Source of the DNA: Glaciecola sp048820975
GTDB taxonomy: Bacteria; Pseudomonadota; Gammaproteobacteria; Enterobacterales; Alteromonadaceae
DNA: 64,000 nucleotides
Direction: 5' to 3'
Assembly: GCF_048820975.1 (NCBI RefSeq)
Contig: NZ_JBMEUF010000001.1
Location: 124,001-188,000 of the forward strand
Below the pieces are notes generated by a model that saw only the letters and a list, made by a program, of their open reading frames with translations, was not told the origin of the DNA and made no database searches. The position numbers and the translations under genes are program-made. This document shows positions 18,872 to 27,180 of this stretch, piece by piece. Position 1 is the stretch's first letter, and each line of letters begins with the position of its first letter.

Positions 18872-21166
18872 TTACCTCGATGATGACCTTGATTTCTTTT
18901 GTCCGAAAGACAACATGGCTGGTAGTAGTAACAAATCTACAATAAGCGCAAGGACTATAATAATTGCCGTTAATGTACCCATATCTGAATTCAAGGCAAA
19001 GCCTGAGAAAGCGAGAACCGTAAAGCCACTTGCCAATACTATGGTGGTAATTAACAGCGCATTGCCAACATTATTAAATGCAAACATAATCGCTTCGTTT
19101 GGTGTAGAGCCTGAGTCGATAGATTTTTTATACTTACTTAAAAAATGCACTGTATCGTCTACTATAATACCCAAGGTCATGGTCATTACTACTGATAATG
19201 CCATGCTTATTTCTGCTGAAATAAGTGCCCATACCGCAAATCCCATTAATGCAGGAAGTAAATTAGGGATTATGCTGATCAATCCTAGCTTTACACTTCT
19301 CAGTGCAAACAACAGTAAGCCTGAAATAAGCAGAAGGGCAACAACACCCCCTTTAATCATTCCCTCCATATTGGCTTTTCCAATATGTGCAAATATTAAG
19401 GGGATACTGGCAGCTTCAAGCGTGTATTGAGGAGCTTTATTATTCATCCATGCTTTTGCTTTGTCTTCAAAGGCGGTTAGCTCGCTACTGCCTAGGTTTT
19501 GTATGGTTACCATTACGCGCACTGCCGATTTTCGCAAATCTATTTGATTGTTGGTATCAAGCCCGAAAGGTAAGGACATTTCATAAAGCAGTAAATATTG
19601 CGCTGCCAATTCGCGGTTTTCAGGAATAACTTCAAATGCAATGTCATCATCATTTACGTTTTTACTTAAGCGTTTAATGGTGTTGCTGTAGCTAAGCACA
19701 TGATCCACCTCTTCTTGAAGTAACAACCAAGCGGTAAATTCTTCTATTAAACGCAAATATTCAGGACTGTTTATTTCGTTGTCTTTATTAGTATAAAGCG
19801 CGAAGTCGATGTTGGTTAAGCCACTTAAGTTATCTTGCTGAAAATCGGCCGATTGCCTAAAGGTGTTACTTTTATTGAAATACTCAATGGCAATATCATT
19901 AAGTTCATTTTTGCTGGCTAAAAAAGCACTTCCAATTATTAAGACAAGGCCTGTCAATACAATTGGGCGGCTGTAATTTATAGTCAGTTTGGCCATTTTC
20001 TCCCAAGGGCTAGCTTCTTTAAGCGCTTCCTTTTTAAAAGAAATAGGCAGTGCTAACAATAAAGCGGGTAGTAAAATGAGGGAGAATAGGCAGGCTATAA
20101 TCACCCCTATTGCAACCAAATTACCTAAATCGGATAAAACCGGTACTTCAGCAAAATTAAGGGTTAAAAATCCAATGGCGGTGGTAAGGCTGGTCATAAT
20201 TATAGGTGGAGTGTTTAATTTTAGGCTCTTTTGAATCGCGAGGGATTTTTTGTCACCCTGTTGCATATAATAGCGTAAGCTAGAAATAACATGCACGCTA
20301 TCGGCAATCGCTAAAGTCATAATAATAACCGGCACGTTGGCGGTGGCTATGTTCATAAACATACCGAACCAGCCGCCAAGGCCTAGGGTGGCAATAATAC
20401 TAGTGAAAATAATGATCAGAGTGGCTACCGTTGCCCATACACTTCGCATTAATACTGCTATTAAAATACTAATGAGTATAAACATTGCTGGGAATAGCGT
20501 TTTTACATCGTGCAGAGCAGCTAAAAACATAGCGTCGGTCATAAATACAATGCCGCTTAGGCGGTATTGTACGTCAGGATATTGTTGTTGATAGGGCGCT
20601 ACCATATTGCGAACATAGTCGCTAACTTCCTGAATAACCGCTGTTTGGTCCCCATCAGGTAGCAATATATTAACGTTGATCATGCTCACTTTTCCGTTTG
20701 AAGAAATGAGTTTGTCTACTAAATCAGGTTCATTCAAGCTTACGCTTTCAATCAGCGCAATCCTATTGTTATCTAAATCGTCTATATCCATGAGTAAATC
20801 TTCAACAATCAAATCCCCTTCATCTGAATAGGTGTGTTGAAAATTAGTGAGCGAGTCTACTCGGGTAGATAAGGGAATTTGCCAACTCGCGTCAGATAAA
20901 TCTTTAATCATCGCAAGTCTTTCTTGCGTAAACTGAGTCCCATCTTCTACGGAAATAACAATAGAAACACTTTCATTTTTTGTAAATCGCTCTTGCATTT
21001 GCTCGTAAGCTAAACGCTGTGGATTATCATCTTTGAAGAATACTTTGTAATCACCCCTAAAATATAAATTTTTGCTGCCCAAAGCGGCAAGTAGCATAAA
21101 TATGATACTTACAACAATAACAAGCTTAGGGCGAGCCAAAACCTTTTCTATCCAATGATTATTCAA
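18872..21166 (-). CDS. MMPL/RND-superfamily exporter
   Basis: The 764-residue membrane protein has the RND-type duplication but smaller loops than drug pumps: one span, a periplasmic domain with F-F-K-D-D-N-P-Q-R-L-A-Y-E, a five- to six-span bundle with A-I-A-D-S-V-H, then a repeat with G-I-I-V-D-D-T-V-H-F-L-S-K-Y. The two D-S-V-H / D-D-T-V-H sites are the family's proton-relay positions and resemble the hopanoid/lipid-exporter (HpnN-like) and MMPL branches. A role in lipid or outer-membrane precursor transport is inference. It heads a probable two-gene unit with cheB. Confidence 0.88.
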   Translation of the reverse strand: MNNHWIEKVLARPKLVIVVSIIFMLLAALGSKNLYFRGDYKVFFKDDNPQRLAYEQMQERFTKNESVSIVISVEDGTQFTQERLAMIKDLSDASWQIPLSTRVDSLTNFQHTYSDEGDLIVEDLLMDIDDLDNNRIALIESVSLNEPDLVDKLISSNGKVSMINVNILLPDGDQTAVIQEVSDYVRNMVAPYQQQYPDVQYRLSGIVFMTDAMFLAALHDVKTLFPAMFILISILIAVLMRSVWATVATLIIIFTSIIATLGLGGWFGMFMNIATANVPVIIMTLAIADSVHVISSLRYYMQQGDKKSLAIQKSLKLNTPPIIMTSLTTAIGFLTLNFAEVPVLSDLGNLVAIGVIIACLFSLILLPALLLALPISFKKEALKEASPWEKMAKLTINYSRPIVLTGLVLIIGSAFLASKNELNDIAIEYFNKSNTFRQSADFQQDNLSGLTNIDFALYTNKDNEINSPEYLRLIEEFTAWLLLQEEVDHVLSYSNTIKRLSKNVNDDDIAFEVIPENRELAAQYLLLYEMSLPFGLDTNNQIDLRKSAVRVMVTIQNLGSSELTAFEDKAKAWMNNKAPQYTLEAASIPLIFAHIGKANMEGMIKGGVVALLLISGLLLFALRSVKLGLISIIPNLLPALMGFAVWALISAEISMALSVVMTMTLGIIVDDTVHFLSKYKKSIDSGSTPNEAIMFAFNNVGNALLITTIVLASGFTVLAFSGFALNSDMGTLTAIIIVLALIVDLLLLPAMLSFGQKKSRSSSR

Positions 21167-21303
21167 AATGAACCTTTAGGTAACAAATAAAATGATGTAT
21201 TAAGTCTCAAACATATCGACAAAATATGCAATTAACTGAAGGTGTAAAATGTATTTTTTATGTAAAAATAAGGTGATGGTGGCAGCAAAAAGTGGGGGGG
21301 AAT

Positions 21304-21339
21304 AAATAAGGAGCTCATTTTAGAACGAACTCCTTATTT
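21304..21339 (-). terminator. Terminator of asnS
   Basis: A perfect ten-base-pair stem, 21304-21313 with 21330-21339, begins eight bases past the asnS stop on the minus strand. The U-run beyond it is short, so termination may be incomplete. Confidence 0.55.
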
Positions 21340-21346
21340 TAGCTTT

Positions 21347-22744
21347 CTAGTAGTTAGCGTTGCCTGGTGAACGCGGGAACGGAATTACGTCGCGAATATT
21401 TTGTACACCGGTTACGTACGAAACTAAACGCTCAAAACCAAGGCCAAAACCTGAATGTGGTACTGTACCGTATCTGCGCAAATCTCTGTACCAAGCGTAA
21501 TCTTCCGCGTCTAAGTTCATCTCTTTTAAACGCGCATCAAATACATCGAGTCGCTCTTCACGCTGCGAACCACCAATAATTTCGCCTATCCCTGGGGCAA
21601 GTACGTCCATTGCTGCTACCGTTTTGCCATCATCATTAATACGCATGTAGAAGGCTTTAATATCTTTTGGATAGTTTTGCATTATAACCGGCGCACCAAC
21701 GTGTTCTTCGGCAATATAACGTTCATGCTCAGACGATAAATCAACACCCCATTCAACTGGGAATTCAAATTCTTTGCCGCAGTTTTGCAAAATTTCAATG
21801 GCTTGGGTGTAATCCATTCGAACGAATTCAGAATTAACAACCTGTTCCATGCGCGTAATAACGTCTTTGTTGACACGCTGCTGGAAAAACGCCATATCAT
21901 CAGCGCGCTCTTCTAAAACGGCTTTAAATACATATTTAAGTAAATCTTCAGCTAACTGAGCCACGGTAGATAAATCAGCAAATGCGACTTCTGGCTCAAT
22001 CATCCAAAATTCAGCTAAGTGGCGGCTGGTATTTGAGTTCTCTGCTCTAAACGTTGGGCCGAAAGTGTACACCTTTGACATTGCCGTACAGTAAGTTTCA
22101 ACGTTTAATTGGCCTGATACCGTCAAAAACGTTTCTTTGCCGAAAAAGTCTTGCTTGTAGTCAACATCACCTTTATCAGTGCGCGGTAGGTTGTTCATAT
22201 CAAGGGTAGATACGCGGAACATTTCACCTGCACCTTCAGTATCAGATGCCGTTAAAATGGGAGTACTTATCCAATAATAGCCGTGCTCATGGAAAAATCT
22301 ATGTACGGCTTGACTCAAACAGTTACGTACGCGAGTTACTGCGCCAATTATATTGGTACGAGCACGCAAGTGGGCATGTTCACGCAAGTATTCAATACTA
22401 TGACGCTTAGCAGACATGGGGTAGGTATCAGGGTTTTCTACCCAACCAACAATCTCAATAGAATCAGCTTCTATTTCTAGCGCTTGTCCTTTACCTTCTG
22501 ATTGTTTAATAACCCCAGTAGCAATAACAGAGCAACCCGTTGTTAGCTTAAGAATATCGTTATAATTGGTAAGAGAATTCAGCGCAACCACTTGAATAGG
22601 GTCAAAGCAGCTACCGTCATGAACGGCAACAAAAGAAAGACCGGCTTTTGAGTCACGCTTTGTGCGAACCCACCCTTGCACAGATACACTCGTGCCAACC
22701 TGATGTTTTCCAGCCAATACATCGGCGACTGGGGCTGTTGTCAT
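21347..22744 (-). CDS. asnS: Asparaginyl-tRNA synthetase
   Basis: This is a 465-residue class II synthetase charging tRNA-Asn. The N-terminal OB fold is V-S-V-Q-G-W-V-R-T-K-R-D-S-K; motif 2 is F-R-A-E-N-S-N-T-S-R-H-L-A-E-F-W, and motif 3 is G-F-G-L-G-F-E-R-L-V. The length equals the usual bacterial enzyme (about 466). The frame also has an ATG four codons earlier, but the downstream ATG at 22744 has GGAG seven bases before it and gives the standard N-terminus, so I place the start there. The gene is monocistronic. Confidence 0.96.
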   Translation of the reverse strand: MTTAPVADVLAGKHQVGTSVSVQGWVRTKRDSKAGLSFVAVHDGSCFDPIQVVALNSLTNYNDILKLTTGCSVIATGVIKQSEGKGQALEIEADSIEIVGWVENPDTYPMSAKRHSIEYLREHAHLRARTNIIGAVTRVRNCLSQAVHRFFHEHGYYWISTPILTASDTEGAGEMFRVSTLDMNNLPRTDKGDVDYKQDFFGKETFLTVSGQLNVETYCTAMSKVYTFGPTFRAENSNTSRHLAEFWMIEPEVAFADLSTVAQLAEDLLKYVFKAVLEERADDMAFFQQRVNKDVITRMEQVVNSEFVRMDYTQAIEILQNCGKEFEFPVEWGVDLSSEHERYIAEEHVGAPVIMQNYPKDIKAFYMRINDDGKTVAAMDVLAPGIGEIIGGSQREERLDVFDARLKEMNLDAEDYAWYRDLRRYGTVPHSGFGLGFERLVSYVTGVQNIRDVIPFPRSPGNANY

Positions 22745-22924
22745 ATTAATCTCCATGAAATCTAAGAATATTCAAGTTTCGCGTTTGGAAACGCCAATAA
22801 TGAGCATAAAGATGCTCAAACAAGGTAAAATAGCATTAAACTTGATATGATTGTTTGCAATTTTAATAATTATTCACAATAGTATACTTCACTCAAATTA
22901 TGATGCCACTACTGTATAAGCAAT

Positions 22925-23344
22925 ATGACAAATAAAAATTGGCAAAAGGCCGATGTTTCGGGAATAGACTTAAATTCACCCGATGGATTTATTGAACGAC
23001 GAAAGCAATCTAGAACCAAAGATTGGTTGTATCGCGTTGTGGTGACCCTAAATTTATTAGCGTGGGCCTTTTTGGTAAGCGCGCTTATTTTATTTCATTA
23101 CGCTAGGCCGGAATTTATTACCGGTGTGCAAAATTACTGGGGAATAGAAGGGCGAAATTTTTGGTCAGAAGAACATTTGGCAAATCTACTTCGTTTATTA
23201 CAGGTTTGCTTATTCACAACTATTTTCACCATCGCGCTTCGTAGTAGGCGGAATCGAAGAAAAAGTGACCGATTCGGCGTCAATATTATCATTCTCTTAG
23301 TTATCTCTATTGTTAGTTTAGCCACACTGTACATGACAGTGTAA
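22925..23344 (+). CDS. Small three-span membrane protein, unknown
   Basis: The 139-residue protein has a hydrophilic, basic N-terminus with E-R-R-K-Q-S-R-T-K-D-W, membrane spans at about residues 37-60, 85-103 and 117-137, and an Arg-rich cytoplasmic patch (R-S-R-R-N-R-R-K) between the last two. I do not recognise it by name. It lies directly upstream of the GlrK-QseG-GlrR control region on the same strand but is separated from the operon by 343 bases. The GlrR-type sites lie just after its stop, so a link is possible but not shown. Confidence 0.72.
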   Translation: MTNKNWQKADVSGIDLNSPDGFIERRKQSRTKDWLYRVVVTLNLLAWAFLVSALILFHYARPEFITGVQNYWGIEGRNFWSEEHLANLLRLLQVCLFTTIFTIALRSRRNRRKSDRFGVNIIILLVISIVSLATLYMTV

Positions 23345-23357
23345 ATAATTAAGCCAG

Positions 23358-23375
23358 TGTTACAACTTGGTGACA
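23358..23375 (+). promoter_or_regulatory. Candidate GlrR binding site 1
   Basis: TGTT-N10-GACA, one mismatch from the TGTC-N10-GACA motif known for GlrR in enterics. It lies about 150 bases upstream of the sigma54-like promoter, an enhancer-type distance. Confidence 0.5.
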
Positions 23376-23447
23376 AGTTTGAAAATACTTAAAAATCAAA
23401 CATTTACTTCTAAGTTAACTGGATTTAAGACTTTTGTGCAGATTTAG

Positions 23448-23465
23448 TGTCGGTAAATTGCGACA
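23448..23465 (+). promoter_or_regulatory. Candidate GlrR binding site 2
   Basis: An exact match to TGTC-N10-GACA, the palindromic activator site of GlrR (known from the glmY and glmZ promoters of enterics). It lies 63 bases upstream of the -24-like element and one operon upstream of glrR itself, so autoregulation is the simplest reading. Confidence 0.65.
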
Positions 23466-23528
23466 TTTACGGGCTAAGATTCTTAAAATAAAAAATATAA
23501 GCTGCTGTTTTTTATGGTATATTTTTAA

Positions 23529-23544
23529 TGGCACGATAATTGAA
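23529..23544 (+). promoter_or_regulatory. Sigma54-like promoter upstream of glrK
   Basis: TGGCACG at 23529-23535 is a perfect -24 element. At the required spacing the -12 element reads TTGAA, with GA instead of the usual GC dinucleotide. A TTGCA occurs five bases later but at the wrong spacing. With the GlrR-type sites upstream, this would give a transcript starting near 23555. Confidence 0.5.
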
Positions 23545-23619
23545 TTGCAATTTTCTTTTATGTGATCAGTAAAATCGTACTCACTTATTTACGACTCGAA
23601 TTATCAGTAGGAACAATAA

Positions 23620-23685
23620 ATGGATTTTTCATATTTTAAAAGGTTAACCGTCACGCCACTTACGCTCTTTAATTTGAATTTTTAG
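23620..23685 (+). CDS. Leader ORF of 21 codons upstream of glrK
   Basis: The ORF reads M-D-F-S-Y-F-K-R-L-T and ends L-F-N-L-N-F. An AGGA ribosome site lies six bases before its ATG, whereas the TTG start of glrK two bases after its stop has no Shine-Dalgarno of its own. It is in a different frame from glrK. The arrangement suggests translational coupling: ribosomes finishing the leader would restart on the kinase. Whether the peptide itself does anything is unknown. Confidence 0.45.
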   Translation: MDFSYFKRLTVTPLTLFNLNF

Positions 23686-23687
23686 TC

Positions 23688-25160
23688 TTGAATCGCTTCA
23701 ATATATTTGCAATGCTTGCGAGCAAAATTTCTCGACTTGGAAAGCACTTGCAGCTTAGTTCATTGCGCCAGCTAATACTTGGCAGTTTCTTCATGGCCCT
23801 AATTCCTTTAATTGCACTGTTGTGGCAAGGTAAAAGTGATTTTGTTTCTGTGAGTAAGTTAACGGCTAGCAATACAGGTTTTTTTGTATTCATGACCAGT
23901 GAGCTAAGAGAGCTAGAATCTTTTGGCGATGATGTTGAGCGCTTGGTAAGCCAATATCAGGTTTTACCTAAACCCCAATTGCAAGAATTAGCTGACGAAG
24001 CAATTGATAACTACTCTCGAAAAGTCGCCTTTTTGTGTGAAGAATTTAGCGATGGAAGTGCTGAATGCCGAGAACTCGTATTAATTATATCGCAATTATC
24101 AGAATACACGTCGTTTAACGACAATATGTTATTAGACGCTCAATTGGCATCTTTGCGTGATGCTCAGGCCAAACTTCGGCTTAAAATTCAGGTGCTCATT
24201 AATACTAAAATAATGACACAACAATCTCTTTTAGAAGAATTACAAGTGCGCCAAAGTTGGTTTACATTAGCATTGGTAGTGTTGTCATTAGGATTAACAC
24301 TTTTAGCATCACAGTTAATTATTAAACCAGTTAAAAAGCTTAAAGATATTATTGAAGCAATAGCAACAAATGATAATCAATTACCTCGCAAGAGTAGAAA
24401 CGGGCCGCGAGAATTAGTGGCAGTTGAACAAGATTTATATCGTTTGAATGATCGTTTGCAACAATTAGAGAAGGTGAGAACAGCCTTGCTGCGTCATGCT
24501 GCTCATGAATTAAAAACCCCCATGGCAAGTATCAAAGAGGGCTGTGAAATATTAGAGCAAGGCATGGTAGGCAAGCTAAGCGACATGCAAAGTGAAGTGG
24601 TGTCGCTTTTAATTTCTTCAACTGACCGCTTAAACTTGCTGATTGTTAAACTATTGGATTACAACGCGCTATTACAGCAAGCAGAACCTACATTTGAATT
24701 AGTTAATATGTATAAGTTAACTAATGATTGCTGCAATGATTACAAACTGCTGTTGGCGCAAAATGAGCAGTCAATTGTAATTAGAGTTGAGCCTACATTA
24801 AAGATAGTGACTGACCCTGAGTTATTGAGACGCGCTTTAGATAATTTAGTGACTAATGCAATTGCACATGGCAATCTAAAATCTGAGATAATAGTGTCAG
24901 CAAGCGAAATTGGTGATCACACAGTAATTGATGTGATGAACATGGGTAAACCCATTAATAAAGCCTCTAGGGTTGAGCTGTTCGAACCGTTTAAACGTGG
25001 CCAAGACCCACGTAACGACAAAGTAACCGGGGCAGGCTTAGGTTTATCAATTGTGAGTGATTGTGCTCGTTTGCTAGGTGGTAATGTTAAAATTATCGAT
25101 CATCAGTACACTGACGTGTGCTTTAGAATTCAATTACCAAGGAAAGAGGTAAATGAGTAA
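23688..25160 (+). CDS. glrK: Sensor histidine kinase GlrK (QseE-like)
   Basis: The 490-residue inner-membrane kinase has a first span after S-L-R-Q-L-I-L-G-S-F, a helical periplasmic domain of about 130 residues, a second span near residue 195, a HAMP segment (I-I-K-P-V-K-K-L-K-D-I-I-E), the phospho-acceptor His in A-A-H-E-L-K-T-P, an N-box (N-L-V-T-N-A-I-A-H-G-N) and a G2 box (G-A-G-L-G-L-S-I-V). The N-terminal S-L-R-Q-L stretch and gene order match enteric GlrK/QseE. The start is a TTG (23688) or the ATG at 23712; neither has a clear ribosome site. It overlaps qseG by eight bases. Confidence 0.88.
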   Translation: MNRFNIFAMLASKISRLGKHLQLSSLRQLILGSFFMALIPLIALLWQGKSDFVSVSKLTASNTGFFVFMTSELRELESFGDDVERLVSQYQVLPKPQLQELADEAIDNYSRKVAFLCEEFSDGSAECRELVLIISQLSEYTSFNDNMLLDAQLASLRDAQAKLRLKIQVLINTKIMTQQSLLEELQVRQSWFTLALVVLSLGLTLLASQLIIKPVKKLKDIIEAIATNDNQLPRKSRNGPRELVAVEQDLYRLNDRLQQLEKVRTALLRHAAHELKTPMASIKEGCEILEQGMVGKLSDMQSEVVSLLISSTDRLNLLIVKLLDYNALLQQAEPTFELVNMYKLTNDCCNDYKLLLAQNEQSIVIRVEPTLKIVTDPELLRRALDNLVTNAIAHGNLKSEIIVSASEIGDHTVIDVMNMGKPINKASRVELFEPFKRGQDPRNDKVTGAGLGLSIVSDCARLLGGNVKIIDHQYTDVCFRIQLPRKEVNE

Positions 25161-25812
25161 ATGGTTTCAAGGTAAAATGGTATTAAGATGTTTCGCTAGT
25201 GCAAGTGTAGCGGTGTATTTATCTGGCTGTAACATTTTACCCGAACGCGTGCTTGATAGCACAAGCAATAATCAGCAAAACCTGACTTTATGTGAAAACA
25301 ATCGCCAAGAAAACGCTTTCGCCGAATTTTGCGATGCGCAATATTGGATTAGTTATCAACTAAGTATTCAAAATATGGCATGGCAAGAGCGAAGTGATCT
25401 AATAAAAAGCTTAAGTGATGATGCCTTCTATGTGCTGCAAAAATCGCTTTTAAGCCAAGCCGTTGATACACCATACCAAGATCGTTTGCGTGCACAAAAT
25501 TGGCTGCTAAGTTTACAAAACCTTGCGAGTGATAAAATGAATTCACTGTTGTTAGGGCTTATATATAACAATAGCCAGCAACTGTTAGAACTTGAATCAG
25601 CCATTACCGTTCTTAGCCGCGTAAATACGCAGCAAGCCAAAAAGATAACTAAGCTTGAAAAACGTTTAGGTAAAAGTGAAGAAGAAATATTGAAGCAGCA
25701 AGAACAGGTTGATCAACTTCTGAAAATAGAGCTCGATATATCTAAAAAAAATAAACAAAGTTTAGAAGTAAGTGATTCTCTAGACTTAGAAAACAACAAC
25801 GATGGGAATTAA
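25153..25812 (+). CDS. qseG: QseG-like outer-membrane lipoprotein
   Basis: The 219-residue product starts with a lipoprotein signal ending in L-S-G-C, so it is lipidated and probably in the outer membrane. The mature part is helical with a C-terminal coiled coil (about 160-205, K-K-I-T-K-L-E-K-R-L-G-K). In enterics QseG (YfhG) sits between the kinase and regulator genes and binds the kinase periplasmic domain to set its activity. Sequence identity is weak by eye; assignment rests on position, lipobox and coiled coil. It overlaps glrK and lies five bases before glrR. Confidence 0.75.
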   Translation: MSKWFQGKMVLRCFASASVAVYLSGCNILPERVLDSTSNNQQNLTLCENNRQENAFAEFCDAQYWISYQLSIQNMAWQERSDLIKSLSDDAFYVLQKSLLSQAVDTPYQDRLRAQNWLLSLQNLASDKMNSLLLGLIYNNSQQLLELESAITVLSRVNTQQAKKITKLEKRLGKSEEEILKQQEQVDQLLKIELDISKKNKQSLEVSDSLDLENNNDGN

Positions 25813-25817
25813 TAAAG

Positions 25818-27170
25818 GTGACTGGTAAAATAGCTGAAGAGCAGAGACCTCGATTACTCTTAGTAGATGACGATGAAACACTGTTGCGCTTGATGTCTAT
25901 TAGGCTTAAGAATGATGGCTTTGACGTTAGCAGCGTAACAAGTGCCACGCAGGCACTGCGTTTATTGTATAACAATGATATAGATGTGGTACTTAGCGAT
26001 TTAAGAATGCCGGGCATGGATGGCTTAAGTTTCTTTGATGAGATACTTCATAAACATGCTAATTTACCTGTAATTTTAATGACCGCTCATGGCAATATTA
26101 AAGATGCAATTTCAGCTACACAGCGCGGCGTTTATAGTTTTTTAACAAAGCCGGTGGATCATGTTGAACTGCGCCGTACCCTATTGAAAGCTATTTCAAT
26201 AAGCAGCCGACAACATTTAGGCGAGTGGTGCGAAGACATTATTACTCGTTCGCCTGAAATGATTAGGCTGTTAAAACAAGCAGAACAAGTTGCCGATAAA
26301 AATGTAAGTGTTCTCATATCAGGTGCCAGTGGAACAGGAAAAGAGCTTCTTGCCAAAGCCATTCACAAAGCGAGTAATAGAAAGGATAAGCCATTTGTAG
26401 CGGTTAATTGCGGGGCATTACCTGAAAATTTACTTGAGTCTGAGTTGTTTGGACACGTTAAAGGCGCATATACCGGCGCTCATCAAAACACCGTTGGTTT
26501 GTTTAGAGAGGCTGAAGGCGGAACCTTATTTTTAGATGAAATAGGTGACATGCCCCTTAGTTTACAGGTTAAATTATTAAGAGCATTGCAAGAGCGCACT
26601 GTTCGCCCTGTAGGTGCAACGCAGAGTGTGGATATTGATGTACGGATAATATCTGCCACCCACAAAGATTTGCAATCGGCTATGCATATGGCTGAATTTC
26701 GAGAAGATTTATTTTATCGTTTAAATGTTGTGAATCTAGAAATTCCATCCTTGAAAGATAGGTTTGAAGATATTCCCATATTGGCCGAACACCTATTAAG
26801 GCAAAGTGCACAGAAGCATGGAATTAGCGTAGTTAAATTCGCAGATGATGCTATTAACATGATGTCTAAATATGAATGGCCTGGAAATGTGCGTCAGTTA
26901 GTGAATGTTGTTGAGCGATGCGTAGCATTAACCAACTCACAAATAATAGCGAGTAGTTTGGTTGAGCAAGCGCTTTCTCAAGAAAACCAGTATTGGCCTA
27001 CACTTACCGAAGCGCGTGATACCTATGAGTATGAGTACTTATGTCGTTTGCTTCGACTAACAGAAGGTAACGTAACACGTGCGTCAGACTTAGCGGGGCG
27101 AAATAGAACCGATATGCACAAGCTGATGAAAAAACATGGCCTTGTAGCCGCAGACTTTAGAAGTGTTTAA
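25818..27170 (+). CDS. glrR: Sigma54-dependent response regulator GlrR (QseF-like)
   Basis: The 450-residue product is an NtrC-class regulator: a receiver domain with L-V-D-D-D-E-T and the acceptor Asp in V-V-L-S-D-L-R-M-P-G-M-D-G; an AAA+ domain with Walker A G-A-S-G-T-G-K-E, the sigma54-contact loop in the variant form G-A-Y-T-G-A, Walker B G-G-T-L-F-L-D-E-I-G; and a C-terminal helix-turn-helix ending near residue 445. It should activate sigma54 promoters when phosphorylated by GlrK. It starts at a GTG. Its stop overlaps the convergent bioA stop by four bases. Confidence 0.92.
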   Translation: MTGKIAEEQRPRLLLVDDDETLLRLMSIRLKNDGFDVSSVTSATQALRLLYNNDIDVVLSDLRMPGMDGLSFFDEILHKHANLPVILMTAHGNIKDAISATQRGVYSFLTKPVDHVELRRTLLKAISISSRQHLGEWCEDIITRSPEMIRLLKQAEQVADKNVSVLISGASGTGKELLAKAIHKASNRKDKPFVAVNCGALPENLLESELFGHVKGAYTGAHQNTVGLFREAEGGTLFLDEIGDMPLSLQVKLLRALQERTVRPVGATQSVDIDVRIISATHKDLQSAMHMAEFREDLFYRLNVVNLEIPSLKDRFEDIPILAEHLLRQSAQKHGISVVKFADDAINMMSKYEWPGNVRQLVNVVERCVALTNSQIIASSLVEQALSQENQYWPTLTEARDTYEYEYLCRLLRLTEGNVTRASDLAGRNRTDMHKLMKKHGLVAADFRSV

Positions 27171-27180
27171 CAACACTTCT
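27159..27180. terminator. Hairpin spanning the overlapping glrR and bioA stop codons
   Basis: A perfect nine-base-pair stem, 27159-27167 with 27172-27180, has a four-base loop. Both genes' stop codons lie within it. No U-run follows on either strand, so it may act as an RNA 3'-end protector or a weak bidirectional block rather than a classic intrinsic terminator. Confidence 0.45.

Noticed and set aside
23545..23549. TTGCA as the sigma54 -12 element
   Set aside because: It lies five bases too far from the -24 element; sigma54 spacing is essentially fixed, so TTGAA at 23540-23544 is the relevant element.
23555..23687. GlmY-like small RNA after the sigma54-like promoter
   Set aside because: No similarity to GlmY and no intrinsic terminator before glrK, so a leader transcript continuing into the operon is more likely.
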